From Beutenbergia cavernae DSM 12333 (GTDB taxonomy: Bacteria; Actinomycetota; Actinomycetes; Actinomycetales; Beutenbergiaceae): a stretch of 64,000 nt of DNA. The notes below the pieces were generated by a model, which had not been told where the DNA came from, did no database searches, and saw only the letters and a program-made list of their open reading frames with translations. Positions 35,639-45,219 of the stretch are shown here, in pieces. The DNA is taken from the NCBI RefSeq assembly GCF_000023105.1, contig NC_012669.1:2729025-2793024 (forward strand), in the 5' to 3' direction. The position numbers were made by a program, and so were the translations under genes. Each line of letters begins with the position of its first letter. The first letter of the stretch is position 1.

Positions 35639-36727
35639 TCACGGCACGCACACCGCCAGCGCGCCCGGTTCGACGGTCATGGTGAAGCCCGTGACGTCGC
35701 CCATCTCATCGCCGTCGAGCTCGAACGGCTCGCTCTCGGCGAGCCGCACCTCGATGCGGCGGCCTCGCAGGTAGCGCAGCGAGTCCAGCCGCTTGCGACC
35801 GCCCTTGTTGAGCGGCAACGTCGTCGAGTCTCCCTGCCCGCGCATGCCGCGGTGCCCCACGAGGACCCGGAAGAAGACGCTCAACCAGCCCACGACCCCG
35901 TCCGGCCGGAGTGCGACCACGTCGAGCACGCCGTCGTCGATCTCGGCGTCGGGCAGCAGCACGACGTCGCCGGCCAGCGCCCCGACGTTGCCGACCATGA
36001 GCGTGTGCACCCGTGCCTGGCGCGGCTCGCCGCCGTCGATCCGGTACTGCAGGGCGATCCGCCTGCCACCCGTGAGCGAGCGACCGATCGCTTGGACGTA
36101 CGCGAGCCATCCCGCCTTCTTCTTCAGCTCGTCGTCCGTGTTCACGAGCATCTGCGCGTCGAGCCCGACGCCGCCCATGACGAGGAACACGCGCTCCGCG
36201 GTTCCGCCATCGGCGGGACGTCGCATCGTTGCCACCCCGAGGTCGATGCGGCGTTGCTCGCCCGCGAACGCCGTCGAGACGGCGTCGTCGACGTCGTCGA
36301 GCACGATGTCGAGGTTGCGGGCGAGCAGGTTCCCGGTGCCGCTCGGGATCAGCGCGAGCGCGACGTCGGAGCCCCGCAGGCCCTCCGCGACAGCCCGGAC
36401 GGTCCCGTCCCCGCCGGCCGCAAGGACGACGCGCACGCCCTCGGACACGGCCTGCCGGGCCATGTCGACGCCGGGGTCCTCCTCCGTCGTCTCGATCCAC
36501 AGCGTCTCGTCGTAGTCGGCCTCGGCTGCCGCTGCGTCGACGGCGGCACCGAGCACCTCGCGGTCCACCTTCGTCGGGTTGAAGACGACCGCGGCTCGGC
36601 GCGGCGGCGGTGGCGCCCCGTGCTCGGCGACCTTCTCCGCCGTCTCCGCAGCCGTCGCCGCCGATGCCGCTCGAGGGTCGGTGTTCTGCTGGGGGCCGTC
36701 GGGGTCCGGGATCGTCTCGCTGGTCAC
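35639..36727 (-). CDS. Diacylglycerol/sphingosine kinase-family lipid kinase
   Basis: A 362-residue DAGK_cat protein (DgkB/YegS-like). The ATP site is VVLAAGGDGTVRAVAEGL, and ALIPSGTGNLLARNLDI follows. The C-terminal beta domain contains LPDAEIDDGVLDVVAL and ends ALAVCVP. A 45-residue low-complexity N-terminus precedes it. The GTG at 36727 is used; an in-frame ATG at 36754 adds 9 residues and cannot be excluded. Neither has a clear ribosome-binding site or -10. Lipid substrate unknown. Confidence 0.88.
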   Translation of the reverse strand: MTSETIPDPDGPQQNTDPRAASAATAAETAEKVAEHGAPPPPRRAAVVFNPTKVDREVLGAAVDAAAAEADYDETLWIETTEEDPGVDMARQAVSEGVRVVLAAGGDGTVRAVAEGLRGSDVALALIPSGTGNLLARNLDIVLDDVDDAVSTAFAGEQRRIDLGVATMRRPADGGTAERVFLVMGGVGLDAQMLVNTDDELKKKAGWLAYVQAIGRSLTGGRRIALQYRIDGGEPRQARVHTLMVGNVGALAGDVVLLPDAEIDDGVLDVVALRPDGVVGWLSVFFRVLVGHRGMRGQGDSTTLPLNKGGRKRLDSLRYLRGRRIEVRLAESEPFELDGDEMGDVTGFTMTVEPGALAVCVP

Positions 36728-36810
36728 CCGTCCATCGAACAGCACCTGTCGCATCCCCGCGGGGCGAACCGGTCGACGGGTCCGCAGCGGCGTCCCGCTC
36801 TGACGGCGAC

Positions 36811-37551
36811 TCAGCCGCGACCGAGCAGCGCGCCGCCGTTGACCTGCAGGATCTGCCCGGTGGTCCAGCCGGCGTCGGGCGAGGCGAGGTAGGCGACCGC
36901 GGCCGCGACCTCGTCCGGCGTGCCCGGCCGGTCCATCGGGATCTGCGCGAGCCGCGACGACACGACCTCGTCGGTGAGCCGGCCGGCCCAGAACTCCGTG
37001 TCGGGCACGAAGCCCGGCGCCACGGCGTTCACCGTGATGCCCTCGGGCGCCAGCTCGGTCGCGAGGCCCATGACCCACGCGTTCATCGCCCCCTTCGCCG
37101 CGCCGTACGCGCCGCCGCCGCGCAGCCCCGCGATCGAGCTCATCGCGACGATCCGGCCACCCGGCCGCGCCAGGTGATCCCGGAGCGCGGAGAACAGCAG
37201 CACGGCGGAGAGGACGTTGTTGTCGAACGCCGACCGCCAACCGTCGGCGATCTCGGCGAGCGTGCCCCCGCCGCCACCCGAGCCGCCGGCGTTCAGCACG
37301 AGCACGTCGACCGGAGCACCGGCGACGAGACGCTCGCTGAGCGCCGCGACGTCGTCCGGCACGACGAGGTCGCCGGTCTCGACGCTGACGGCTGCGCGCC
37401 CGACGACGTCGTCGATACGCCGCGCCGTCTCCTCGAGGACCTCACGACGGCGTCCGACGATGACGACGTCGGCCCCGTCCCGCGCCAGCCGCTCGGCGAC
37501 CGCCGCGCCGATCCCCGTCCCGCCGCCGGTCACGACCGCACGCCTCGCCAT
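36811..37551 (-). CDS. Short-chain dehydrogenase/reductase
   Basis: A classical SDR of 246 residues. The cofactor motif is VTGGGTGIG, NAGG follows, and the catalytic residues are Ser in MSSIAG and YxxxK in YGAAKGAMN. PGFV and a C-terminal QILQVNGG complete the FabG-like pattern. GGAGGG precedes the ATG at 37551. It lies 56 bp downstream of the MFS gene on the same strand. Substrate unknown. Confidence 0.92.
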   Translation of the reverse strand: MARRAVVTGGGTGIGAAVAERLARDGADVVIVGRRREVLEETARRIDDVVGRAAVSVETGDLVVPDDVAALSERLVAGAPVDVLVLNAGGSGGGGGTLAEIADGWRSAFDNNVLSAVLLFSALRDHLARPGGRIVAMSSIAGLRGGGAYGAAKGAMNAWVMGLATELAPEGITVNAVAPGFVPDTEFWAGRLTDEVVSSRLAQIPMDRPGTPDEVAAAVAYLASPDAGWTTGQILQVNGGALLGRG

Positions 37552-37607
37552 GGATGCCCTCCCGTGTCGTCGAGGCCCCGAGGGACGGGACCACGGACCA
37601 GGGTAGG

Positions 37608-39092
37608 TCAGGCTGCGCGGGCCGCCCCGGACGCGGCCGGCTGAGGCACTGCAGGCGTCTCGCTGCCGGCGCGCGGCACGACGTAGACGATGCCCCGACC
37701 CGGGCGGTCGTGCAGGATGACGCGGGGCACGAGCTTGCCGCGCCGGGCCAGCACGATCCCGACCACGACGGCGCCGAGCAGCGGCCCGAGCCCGCAGGCG
37801 AACATCGCAGCGTGCGCCCCGAACGCCGTCGCGATCGCGCCGATCAGCGTCCCGGAGGCGGCCTGAGCGCCGAACAGCACCAGGATGTACAGGGCCATGA
37901 CACGGCCACGCATCTGCGGGGCGACGGCCGTCTGGACGAGCGTGTTCCCGCCGGTGAGGTACAGCAGAGACGCCGCACCGACGGCGATCAGCGCCGGCGC
38001 GAACACCCACACGGACCCGAGCGACGCCGCGACGATCTCCAGGACACCCAGCACCGCGGCCGTCGCGACGAGGTGTCGCAGCCGCAGGTTCACCCGGCGC
38101 GTGGACGCGAGCGCGCCGAGCACCGCGCCGATCGCGACGCAGGAGTTCAGCAGCCCGTAGCCGCCCGCGCCGATGTCGAAGACGTCGTCCGCGTAGGCCG
38201 CGAGCACCGTCGCGAGGTTGATCCCGCTGACGGCCACGAAACCGACGAGCACGACCGCCCAGAGGATCTCGGGCTTGCCCTTGACGTAGCGCAGACCCTC
38301 TCGGAGCTGACCGCGGGCGCGTTCGACGCGCGGGGCGAGCCGCAGCTCCGTCGGGTGCATGGCGGCCAGGAGCGAGACGGCGACCGCCCCGGCCATCGAG
38401 TTCACCACGAACGCCCAGCCCTCACCGACGGCGGCGATCGCGACCCCGGCGAGAGCCGGACCCGCGAGCCCGCCGAGTTGGAACACCGTCGAGTTGATGC
38501 TGATCGCGTTCCGCAGGTGCTCCGGTCCGGCGACCTCGACGACGAACGCCTGGCGCGCCGGGTTGTCGACGACCGTCGCGAGGCCGAGGAAGCCGGCGCT
38601 GACGAGGATGTGCCACGGCTGGATGTGACCCGTGAGCGTGAGCACGCCGAGCACCAGTGCGGAGAGCGCGAACAGCGACTGCGTGATCATGAGGATCACG
38701 CGCTTGTTGTAGCGGTCCGCGATGACTCCACCCCAGAGGCCGAACAGGAGCATCGGCCCGAGCTGCAGGGTGACGGTGAGCCCCACCATCGCGACGCTGC
38801 CGGTGAGGCTGAGGATGAGCCAGTCCTGCGCCACCCGCTGCATCCAGCCGCACGGGTTCGTGAGGAGCTGGGAGATGACGTAGAGCCGGTAGTTGCGCAC
38901 CTTCAGCGAGTCGAGCGCGGAGCGCACACCGGTCGGCTCGGCGACGGGCCGGGTCGGTTCCGGCGTCGGCGCCGCGACGGGCGTCGTCACGGCGACGGGC
39001 TCGGGGAGGGGCGTCGGGATCGGCGGCGGCGTCGTCGGCGTCGGGATCGTTCTCGTAGGGGCGGCGGGCGTGGCGGCGACGGCCGTGGTCAC
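37608..39092 (-). CDS. MFS transporter, EntS/MFS_3-like
   Basis: A major-facilitator exporter of about 494 residues with 12 membrane segments. Motif A appears as GLWGGVIADRYNKR, and FQLGGLAGPALAGV lies in the fifth helix. A Thr/Pro-rich N-terminal tail of about 50 residues precedes the first helix, unusual for the family. The GTG at 39092 with GAGGA upstream is preferred; an ATG at 39200 would add 36 residues. It is divergent from a LysR gene, its likely regulator. Confidence 0.88.
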   Translation of the reverse strand: MTTAVAATPAAPTRTIPTPTTPPPIPTPLPEPVAVTTPVAAPTPEPTRPVAEPTGVRSALDSLKVRNYRLYVISQLLTNPCGWMQRVAQDWLILSLTGSVAMVGLTVTLQLGPMLLFGLWGGVIADRYNKRVILMITQSLFALSALVLGVLTLTGHIQPWHILVSAGFLGLATVVDNPARQAFVVEVAGPEHLRNAISINSTVFQLGGLAGPALAGVAIAAVGEGWAFVVNSMAGAVAVSLLAAMHPTELRLAPRVERARGQLREGLRYVKGKPEILWAVVLVGFVAVSGINLATVLAAYADDVFDIGAGGYGLLNSCVAIGAVLGALASTRRVNLRLRHLVATAAVLGVLEIVAASLGSVWVFAPALIAVGAASLLYLTGGNTLVQTAVAPQMRGRVMALYILVLFGAQAASGTLIGAIATAFGAHAAMFACGLGPLLGAVVVGIVLARRGKLVPRVILHDRPGRGIVYVVPRAGSETPAVPQPAASGAARAA

Positions 39093-39295
39093 GGTGGGTC
39101 CTCGGGGCAGCGTTCGGAGCGAGTAAGAGTCGGGAGCGGTCGTGGATCGGGTCGATGATGTGGTCCGGACCGCGTTCACGGTAACCCGGCGCGTCGCCAT
39201 TTACGAAATCTATGCGTACTATCAATGTCATTCGACGCGCAAATGAGTAACGTCAGCGTCAAGGGCGACTGTCCTCCCGGCGAAAGGCACCTGAA
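39093..39295. promoter_or_regulatory. Divergent MFS/LysR control region
   Basis: A 203-bp gap containing an AT-rich patch (39199-39250) unlike its surroundings. TACG (39202-39205) and CGTA (39215-39218) form a hyphenated palindrome. A minus-strand TTGATA and TAAATG, 16 bp apart, could be -35 and -10 for the MFS gene. This is the probable LysR binding region; the exact site is inference. Confidence 0.5.
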
Positions 39296-40183
39296 GTGTT
39301 CGACCCGACGCACCTGCGGACGTTCCTCGCCGTCGCGCGCACCTTGAGCTTCACCCAGGCCGCGGCGCAGCTCGGGATCAGTCAGCCGAGCGTCAGCCAG
39401 CACGTCCGCCGGCTCGAGGAGGCGGCCGGTCGGCAGCTCCTCGTGCGCGACACACGCGCCGTCTCCCTCACGGACAACGGCGAGGCGATGGCGGGCTTCG
39501 CCCGGTCGATCCTCGCCGCGCACGACGAGGCCGCGAGCTACTTCACCGGCACCGCGATGCGCGGACGCCTGAGGTTCGGCGCCGCCGACGACCTGGCCAT
39601 CGCCCAGCTGCCCGGCGTGCTGCGCACGTTCCGGCAGCGGCACCCGCAGATCAACCTCGAGCTGACCGTCACGCAGACGGCGGCGCTGCAGCGCAGGCTT
39701 GCCGCGAACCAGCTCGACCTCGTGTTCGTCAAGGAGCCGCCGGGCGAGACGTCCGGCCGCGTCGTGCGTCGGGACCGCCTCGTCTGGATCGGGCTCCCGG
39801 GCACCCGGCTGCCCGACGACGCTCCCCTCCCCCTCATCACGTACGCGGCGCCGTCGCTCAGCAAGACCACGGCGGTGCGTGCGCTCGCCGAGGCCGGACG
39901 GACCTGGCGCATCACGTGCAAGACGCTCGAGGTCAACGGCGTGCTGGCGGCCGTTCGCGCGGGAATCGGGATCGCCGTCTACCCGGCGAGCCTCGTTCCC
40001 GACGACGTCCAGGTGCTCCCCGGGACGCTCGGCCTGCCGGAGCTGGGCGACATCGACATCACGCTCGTCGCGAACCCCCGCTCCCCGAAAGAGCCGATCG
40101 AGGCGCTCACGGCGGCGATCCTGCGCCAGCCGTTCCCGAGCACGACGGCGGCGCCGAGCGACGACGACGTCGCAGCCCCCTGA
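39296..40183 (+). CDS. LysR-family transcriptional regulator
   Basis: A 295-residue LTTR. The winged HTH is HLRTFLAVARTLSFTQAAAQLGISQPSVSQHVRRLEEAAG, followed by a LysR substrate domain with GRLRFGAADDLAIAQLPGVL. The GTG start at 39296 has AAAGG nine bases upstream. It probably controls the divergent MFS transporter and perhaps the SDR behind it. The inducer is unknown. Confidence 0.92.
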   Translation: MFDPTHLRTFLAVARTLSFTQAAAQLGISQPSVSQHVRRLEEAAGRQLLVRDTRAVSLTDNGEAMAGFARSILAAHDEAASYFTGTAMRGRLRFGAADDLAIAQLPGVLRTFRQRHPQINLELTVTQTAALQRRLAANQLDLVFVKEPPGETSGRVVRRDRLVWIGLPGTRLPDDAPLPLITYAAPSLSKTTAVRALAEAGRTWRITCKTLEVNGVLAAVRAGIGIAVYPASLVPDDVQVLPGTLGLPELGDIDITLVANPRSPKEPIEALTAAILRQPFPSTTAAPSDDDVAAP

Positions 40184-40187
40184 CGTT

Positions 40188-40282
40188 CGCGAGAGGTTCT
40201 GTGCGCGACCGCGAGAGGATCGCAGTGATCCTCTCGCGAACGCGCACACTTCCTCTCGCGGTCGTGCACAGAACCTCTCGCG
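40188..40282. repeat. Nested palindromic element between convergent genes
   Basis: Outer arms of 32 nt (40188-40219 and 40251-40282) are complementary with one mismatch. An inner palindrome (12-nt arms 40210-40221 and 40227-40238, 5-nt loop) shares part of the left arm. The core CGCGAGAGG or its complement occurs four times. It sits between the lysR stop and the M16 peptidase stop, so it may end both transcripts, but it is far larger than a normal terminator and looks like a REP-type element. Confidence 0.8.
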
Positions 40283-40305
40283 GAAGTGGGGGCGACGAGG
40301 GAGCG

Positions 40306-41658
40306 TCAGCGGGCGAGGGCCTCGCCCGCGATGTCGTGGTCGAAGGGGCCGACGACGACGAGCGAGCGCGGCCCCGCCGCGAGCTCGGCGGCCAGCTCCC
40401 GGACGTCGTCGGCGGTGACCGCCCGCAACCGCTCGAGCGTCTCGTCCACGCTCACGAGCTCCCCGAACACGATCTCCGAGCGGCCGAGGCGCGACATGCG
40501 TGAGCCGCTGTCCTCGAGCCCGAGCACGAGCGACCCCGACAGCTGGCCGACCCCCCGCTCGAGCTCCTCGGCGGTGATCCCGTCGGCCGCGAGCTGCTCC
40601 CACTGCTCGCCGAGGATCCGCGTGACGTCGGCGACCTTCGACGGGGCGCACCCGGCGTAGACGCCGAACGCGCCCGCCTCGGCGTAGCCGGTGGCGAACG
40701 AGTAGACCGAGTAGGCGAGCCCGCGCCGTTCCCTGACCTCCTGGAACAGCCGCGACGACATCCCGCCGCCGAGGACGGCGTTCAGCACGGACATCGTGAA
40801 CCGCCGCGGGTCCGTCGCCACCAGGCCGGGGGCGCCGAGGACGACGTTGGCCTGCTCGGTCGAGCGGCGCACGGTGATCGCGGTCCCGGCGTCCGGGAGA
40901 CCGGCCACGGTGCCGCCGGCGACGCGGCGAGACACCGGCGCGGCAGCGTCGTCGAGGGTCCACGGACCGGCGACGCCGTCGGCGATCTGCGCGCACAGGG
41001 CCTCGTGGTCGACGCTGCCCGCCGCCGTCACCACGAGCTCCGGCGGCGCGTAGGTGCGCCGATAGTGCTCCCAGACGGCGTCCCGCGGGACGCTCCTGAT
41101 CGAGCCGGGCGTCCCTCCGATCGGCCGTCCCAGCGGGTGCGCCCCGAACACGGCTGCCGCGAACTGCTCGTGCGCGACGTCGCTCGGGTCGTCGTCGTTC
41201 ATCGCGAGCTCTTCGAGGATCACCCCGCGCTCGGTCTCGAACTCACCGGCGTCGAGCGTCGCGGACGTCACCATGTCGGTGATGACGTCCACGGCCATCG
41301 GCAGGTCGGCGTCGAGCACCCGGGCGTAGTAGCAGGTGTACTCCTTGCCCGTCGACGCGTTCGCCTCGCCGCCGACGGCGTCGAACGCCGTCGCGATCTC
41401 CATCGCGTCGCGGCGCGCCGTGCCCTTGAAGAGCAGGTGCTCGAGGAAGTGGGTCGACCCGTGGTGCCCGTCGTGCTCGTCCCGCGAGCCGACGGCGATC
41501 CAGGCGCCCATGCTCACCGAACGCTGACCGGGCATCGACTCGGTCAGCACCCGGATGCCGCCCGGCAGGACGGAACGCCGCACGAGGGCGCCGCCGTCCT
41601 GCTCGAGCGTCAGCTCCGTGCCCGGCCCCGAAGGGCCGAGCACCAGCTCCGTGCCCAC
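40306..41658 (-). CDS. M16-family zinc peptidase
   Basis: A 450-residue insulinase-like peptidase related to mitochondrial processing peptidase. The inverted zinc motif HFLEH is in GSTHFLEHLLFKGT, and the downstream Glu lies in FETERGVILEEL. The C-domain has GGGMSSRLFQEVRERRGLAYSV. The GTG at 41658 begins one base after the pnp stop; the open frame further upstream only overlaps pnp. The rpsO-pnp-M16 order is conserved in actinobacteria. Substrate unknown. Confidence 0.93.
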   Translation of the reverse strand: MGTELVLGPSGPGTELTLEQDGGALVRRSVLPGGIRVLTESMPGQRSVSMGAWIAVGSRDEHDGHHGSTHFLEHLLFKGTARRDAMEIATAFDAVGGEANASTGKEYTCYYARVLDADLPMAVDVITDMVTSATLDAGEFETERGVILEELAMNDDDPSDVAHEQFAAAVFGAHPLGRPIGGTPGSIRSVPRDAVWEHYRRTYAPPELVVTAAGSVDHEALCAQIADGVAGPWTLDDAAAPVSRRVAGGTVAGLPDAGTAITVRRSTEQANVVLGAPGLVATDPRRFTMSVLNAVLGGGMSSRLFQEVRERRGLAYSVYSFATGYAEAGAFGVYAGCAPSKVADVTRILGEQWEQLAADGITAEELERGVGQLSGSLVLGLEDSGSRMSRLGRSEIVFGELVSVDETLERLRAVTADDVRELAAELAAGPRSLVVVGPFDHDIAGEALAR

Positions 41659-41659
41659 C

Positions 41660-43894
41660 TCAGGCGTCGGCGGTGGCCGTGGACGCCTCGGCGGGAGCGT
41701 CGTCGGCCGGCGTCTCCTCGACGACGGCGTGCAGCGACAGCTTGCCGCGCGGGTCGATCTCGGCGATCTCCACCTGGACCTTCTGACCGACACCGAGGAC
41801 GTCCTCGACGTTCTCCACGCGCTTGCCGCCCACGAGGCGACGGATCTGCGAGATGTGCAGGAGGCCGTCCTTGCCCGGGGTGAGCGAGACGAACGCGCCG
41901 AACGACGTCGTCTTCACGACGGTCCCGACGAAGCGCTCCCCGACCTCCGGCATGTGCGGGTTGGCGATCGCGTTGATCGCCTGCCGCGCCGCCTCGGCCG
42001 ACGGGCCGTCGGTCGCGCCGATGAACACCGTGCCGTCGTCCTCGATGGAGATGTCGGCGCCCGTGTCGTCCTGGATCTGGTTGATCATCTTGCCCTTCGG
42101 GCCGATGACCTCGCCGATCTTGTCGACGGGCACCTGGACGGTGATGACGCGGGGCGCCGTCGCGGCCATCTCGTCCGGCGTGTCGATGGCCTCGGCCATG
42201 ACGTCGAGGATGTGCAGCCGGGCCTCGCGAGCCTGGGACAGCGCGCCCGCGAGCACGGAGGCCGGGATGCCGTCGAGCTTCGTGTCGAGCTGGATGGCCG
42301 TCACGAACTCGCGCGTTCCGGCGACCTTGAAGTCCATGTCGCCGAAGGCGTCCTCGGCGCCGAGGATGTCGGTGAGCGTCGCGTAGCGCGTCTCGCCGTC
42401 CACCTCGTCGGACACGAGACCCATCGCGATGCCCGCGACCGGGGCGCGCAGCGGCACGCCGGCGTTGAGCATCGACAGCGTCGAGGCGCAGACCGAGCCC
42501 ATCGACGTCGAGCCGTTGGAGCTCAGCGCCTCGGACACCTGGCGGATCGCGTACGGGAACTCGTCGCGGGCCGGGAGCACCGGCACGAGCGCACGCTCGG
42601 CGAGCGCACCGTGACCGATCTCGCGCCGCTTCGGGCTGCCGACCCGGCCGGTCTCACCGGTGGAGTAGGGCGGGAAGTTGTAGTTGTGCATGTACCGCTT
42701 GCGCGAGACGGGCGAGAGCGTGTCGAGCTGCTGCTCCATCTTGAGCATGTTGAGCGTCGTGACGCCGAGGATCTGCGTCTCGCCGCGCTCGAACAGAGCC
42801 GACCCGTGCACGCGCGGGAGCACCTCGACCTCGGCGGTCAGGGGACGGATGTCCTTGAGGCCGCGGCCGTCGATGCGGAAGCTGTCCGTGAGGATGTGAC
42901 GCCGGATGAACTTCTTGGTCAGCGCGCGGTAGGCGGCCGACAGCTCCTTCTCCCGGCCGTCGAACCCGGCCTGGAGGGCGCCGACGGCGGCGTCCTTGAT
43001 CTCGTCGAGGCGGGACTCGCGCTCCTGCTTGTCGGCGATACGGAGGGCGGCGTCGAGGTGGTCGGCCACCTGCTGCTCGACGGCGTCGTACGCGTCGGGC
43101 TCGTACTCGGGGAAGACCGGGAAGACCTGGACCTCCTTCGCCGCACGCGAGGCGAGAGCGGCCTGCGCCTCGCACAGCGCGCGGATGAAGGGCTTCGCGG
43201 CCTCGAGGCCCTCGGCCACGACCTCTTCGGTCGGCGCGCCGGCGCCCTCGCCCTTGATGAGCTCCCAGGCGTTGTCGGTGGCCTCGGCCTCGACCATCGT
43301 GATCGCGACGTCGTCGCCCACCACACGGCCGGCGACGACCATGTCGAAGACGGCGCGCTCCTTCTCGCTGTAGCGCGGGAAACCGACCCAGGTGCCGTCG
43401 ATCAGGGCGACGCGGACGCCGCCGACCGGGCCGGAGAACGGCAGGCCGGAGATCTGCGTCGACGCCGACGCCGCGTTGATCGCGAGGACGTCGTAGGAGT
43501 CGTCCGGGTGGATGGCGAGGATGGTCTCGACGACCTGGACCTCGTTGCGCAGACCCTTGACGAACAGGGGGCGCAGCGGCCGGTCGATGAGCCGGCAGGC
43601 GAGGATCGCCTCGGTCGAGGGGCGGCCCTCGCGGCGGAAGAACGAGCCGGGGATCTTGCCGGCGGCGTACTGGCGCTCCTCGACGTCGACGGTCAGCGGG
43701 AAGAAGTCGAACTGCTCCTTCGGGTGCTTGCCGGCGGCCGTCGTCGAGAGCACGACGGTGTCCTCGTCGAGCGTGGCGAGCACGGCGCCGGCGGCCTGCT
43801 TGGCGAGGCGGCCGGTCTCGAACCGGACGGTGCGGGTGCCGAAGCGACCGTTGTCGATCGTGGCTTCGGCGAACTGGATCTCGGGACCCTCCAT
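41660..43894 (-). CDS. pnp: Polyribonucleotide nucleotidyltransferase
   Basis: Phosphorolytic 3'-5' exonuclease and RNA tailing enzyme, 744 residues. It has two RNase PH-like domains (about 10-150 and 350-560), a KH domain ([19 protein letters not shown], near 590) and an S1 domain ([21 protein letters not shown] to the end region). The ATG has GAAGGAGGG upstream. It follows rpsO after 183 bp that include a terminator and a leader hairpin. Confidence 0.98.
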   Translation of the reverse strand: MEGPEIQFAEATIDNGRFGTRTVRFETGRLAKQAAGAVLATLDEDTVVLSTTAAGKHPKEQFDFFPLTVDVEERQYAAGKIPGSFFRREGRPSTEAILACRLIDRPLRPLFVKGLRNEVQVVETILAIHPDDSYDVLAINAASASTQISGLPFSGPVGGVRVALIDGTWVGFPRYSEKERAVFDMVVAGRVVGDDVAITMVEAEATDNAWELIKGEGAGAPTEEVVAEGLEAAKPFIRALCEAQAALASRAAKEVQVFPVFPEYEPDAYDAVEQQVADHLDAALRIADKQERESRLDEIKDAAVGALQAGFDGREKELSAAYRALTKKFIRRHILTDSFRIDGRGLKDIRPLTAEVEVLPRVHGSALFERGETQILGVTTLNMLKMEQQLDTLSPVSRKRYMHNYNFPPYSTGETGRVGSPKRREIGHGALAERALVPVLPARDEFPYAIRQVSEALSSNGSTSMGSVCASTLSMLNAGVPLRAPVAGIAMGLVSDEVDGETRYATLTDILGAEDAFGDMDFKVAGTREFVTAIQLDTKLDGIPASVLAGALSQAREARLHILDVMAEAIDTPDEMAATAPRVITVQVPVDKIGEVIGPKGKMINQIQDDTGADISIEDDGTVFIGATDGPSAEAARQAINAIANPHMPEVGERFVGTVVKTTSFGAFVSLTPGKDGLLHISQIRRLVGGKRVENVEDVLGVGQKVQVEIAEIDPRGKLSLHAVVEETPADDAPAEASTATADA

Positions 43895-43953
43895 GGGTGC
43901 CCTCCTTCGTGATCGTTCCCCGGCGGCCGGCGTCGGTGCTCGATCGAGGCGCT

Positions 43954-43969
43954 CGGACCACCTGGTCCG
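43954..43969 (-). promoter_or_regulatory. Hairpin in the pnp leader
   Basis: A perfect 7-bp inverted repeat CGGACCA/TGGTCCG with a 2-nt centre, about 60 bp before the pnp start. In E. coli a pnp leader stem-loop mediates autoregulation; the same role here is only a possibility. Confidence 0.4.
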
Positions 43970-44040
43970 GGAGCCACTACCGAGGACCGACTCGAAGTGG
44001 TCGGGCGGGGAGTGTGGGGGTTTCAGTTGTGACGCACGTC

Positions 44041-44060
44041 GGCCCGGACCCCTCCGGGCC
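44041..44060 (-). terminator. Hairpin after rpsO
   Basis: GGCCCGGA/TCCGGGCC, an 8-bp stem with a 4-nt loop (44041-44048 and 44053-44060), 17 bp past the rpsO stop. Probably a partial terminator before pnp. Confidence 0.6.
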
Positions 44061-44077
44061 CGGGCCGGTGCGCGGTG

Positions 44078-44347
44078 CTAGCGGCGCAGACCGAGCCGCT
44101 CGATGAGCGCGCGGTAGCGGTTCACGTCGACCTTCTGCAGGTATCCCAGCAGCCGACGGCGCTGGCCGACCAGCAGCATGAGGCCGCGGCGGCTGTGGTG
44201 GTCGTGCTTGTGGGTCTTGAGGTGCTCGGTGAGGTCCTTGATGCGCTGGCTGAGCATCGCGATCTGGACCTCGGGCGAACCGGTGTCACCCTCGTGCGTC
44301 GCGTACTCGGTGATGATGGTCTGCTTCACGGCGGCGTCGAGAGCCAC
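44078..44347 (-). CDS. rpsO: 30S ribosomal protein S15
   Basis: An 89-residue S15 of normal length. It includes [49 protein letters not shown], the 16S-binding helices. The GTG start has AAGGAG upstream. It is the first gene of rpsO-pnp-M16. The 118 bp upstream hold its promoter and no other gene. Confidence 0.99.
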   Translation of the reverse strand: MALDAAVKQTIITEYATHEGDTGSPEVQIAMLSQRIKDLTEHLKTHKHDHHSRRGLMLLVGQRRRLLGYLQKVDVNRYRALIERLGLRR

Positions 44348-44465
44348 GGTTCTCCTTCATTGTCTCGTTGCGCGGCGCGCCGGGGCTGGTCCACCCGGGC
44401 ATGCGTCATCCGCGGCCGATCTGACGGCGGAGCCACTCTACCAGGGACGACGGCGGTGGCCGCGT

Positions 44466-45131
44466 TCAGGCTGGTCGTGGGCCTTGGTCTCGCGCCTCGA
44501 TGCCGTCGAGGATCATCTCCAGCCCCTCGTCGTAGAGCCTACCGAGGGTCTCCCGAACCCCACCTTCGCCGCCCTCCGCCGTCCGCAACCACGCGAGACC
44601 GGGCCAGGCGGAGTCGTCAGCCAGGAGGTCCGGGATCACACTCGCTCCTTCCGGTTCCTCCCACGGACCGCCCGGGATGCCGGCGAGCGCGGCCGTCCCC
44701 AGCACGAACGAGGTGATGAGCTGAATCACCGCGAGGGCGGCGAGCGGCTGAGCGCCGGCGGCGCGCAACCGGCCGGCGAGCTCCTCGTTCACGCGCACCT
44801 GGCTCTCCTCGGCCCCGGTGGCGAGCACAACGGGGGCCAGTCCCGGGTGCACGAGCAGGGGTTCGAGAAGCGCATCCGCATAGGTCCGCAGCGTGACTCT
44901 CCGGTCCGCGACGCCCGTCCGGCGCATGCGGCTCAGCACGCCCTCCCAGACCTGCTCCCGAAGCCCGGCGAGCACGTCGTCCTTGTTCGCGACGTGCCGG
45001 TACAGGGACATCGCCTCGACGCCGCACTCGCGACCGAGCCGGCGCATCGTCAGGCCGTCGACGCCCTCGGCGTCGACGATCGCCAGAGCGGCGGCGAGCA
45101 CCCGCTCCCGGCTGAGGCCGACTCCGCGCAC
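44466..45131 (-). CDS. TetR-family repressor (TetR_C type)
   Basis: A 221-residue regulator. The HTH reads RERVLAAALAIVDAEGVDGLTMRRLGRECGVEAMSLYRHVANKDDVLAGL, the pattern of TetR-class repressors with an all-alpha TetR_C domain. The GTG at 45131 has GGGAGGG upstream; the open frame further back overlaps the divergent gene and is discarded. It faces a hydrolase gene across an operator-like repeat and probably represses both. Confidence 0.9.
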   Translation of the reverse strand: MRGVGLSRERVLAAALAIVDAEGVDGLTMRRLGRECGVEAMSLYRHVANKDDVLAGLREQVWEGVLSRMRRTGVADRRVTLRTYADALLEPLLVHPGLAPVVLATGAEESQVRVNEELAGRLRAAGAQPLAALAVIQLITSFVLGTAALAGIPGGPWEEPEGASVIPDLLADDSAWPGLAWLRTAEGGEGGVRETLGRLYDEGLEMILDGIEARDQGPRPA

Positions 45132-45167
45132 GTGCCCTCCCTTCCGGTCGCGTCGCGGCCACGCTAC

Positions 45168-45194
45168 CTTACGTCGTATGCTTACGTTGTAAGC
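45168..45194. promoter_or_regulatory. Operator-like repeat between tetR and hydrolase
   Basis: CTTACGT occurs at 45168 and 45181 as a direct repeat, and GCTTAC-gtt-GTAAGC (45180-45194) is a perfect inverted repeat. The segment is AT-rich for this genome and overlaps candidate -10 hexamers on both strands (TATGCT plus, TAAGGT minus). Confidence 0.65.
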
Positions 45195-45219
45195 GCCTCG
45201 AGGAGACGGAGAACCGAAC

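Noticed and set aside
41555-43912. Long plus-strand open frame opposite pnp
   Set aside because: Composition (Leu/Arg/Asp/Val repeats) is that of antisense to a GC-rich gene; pnp is complete on the minus strand.
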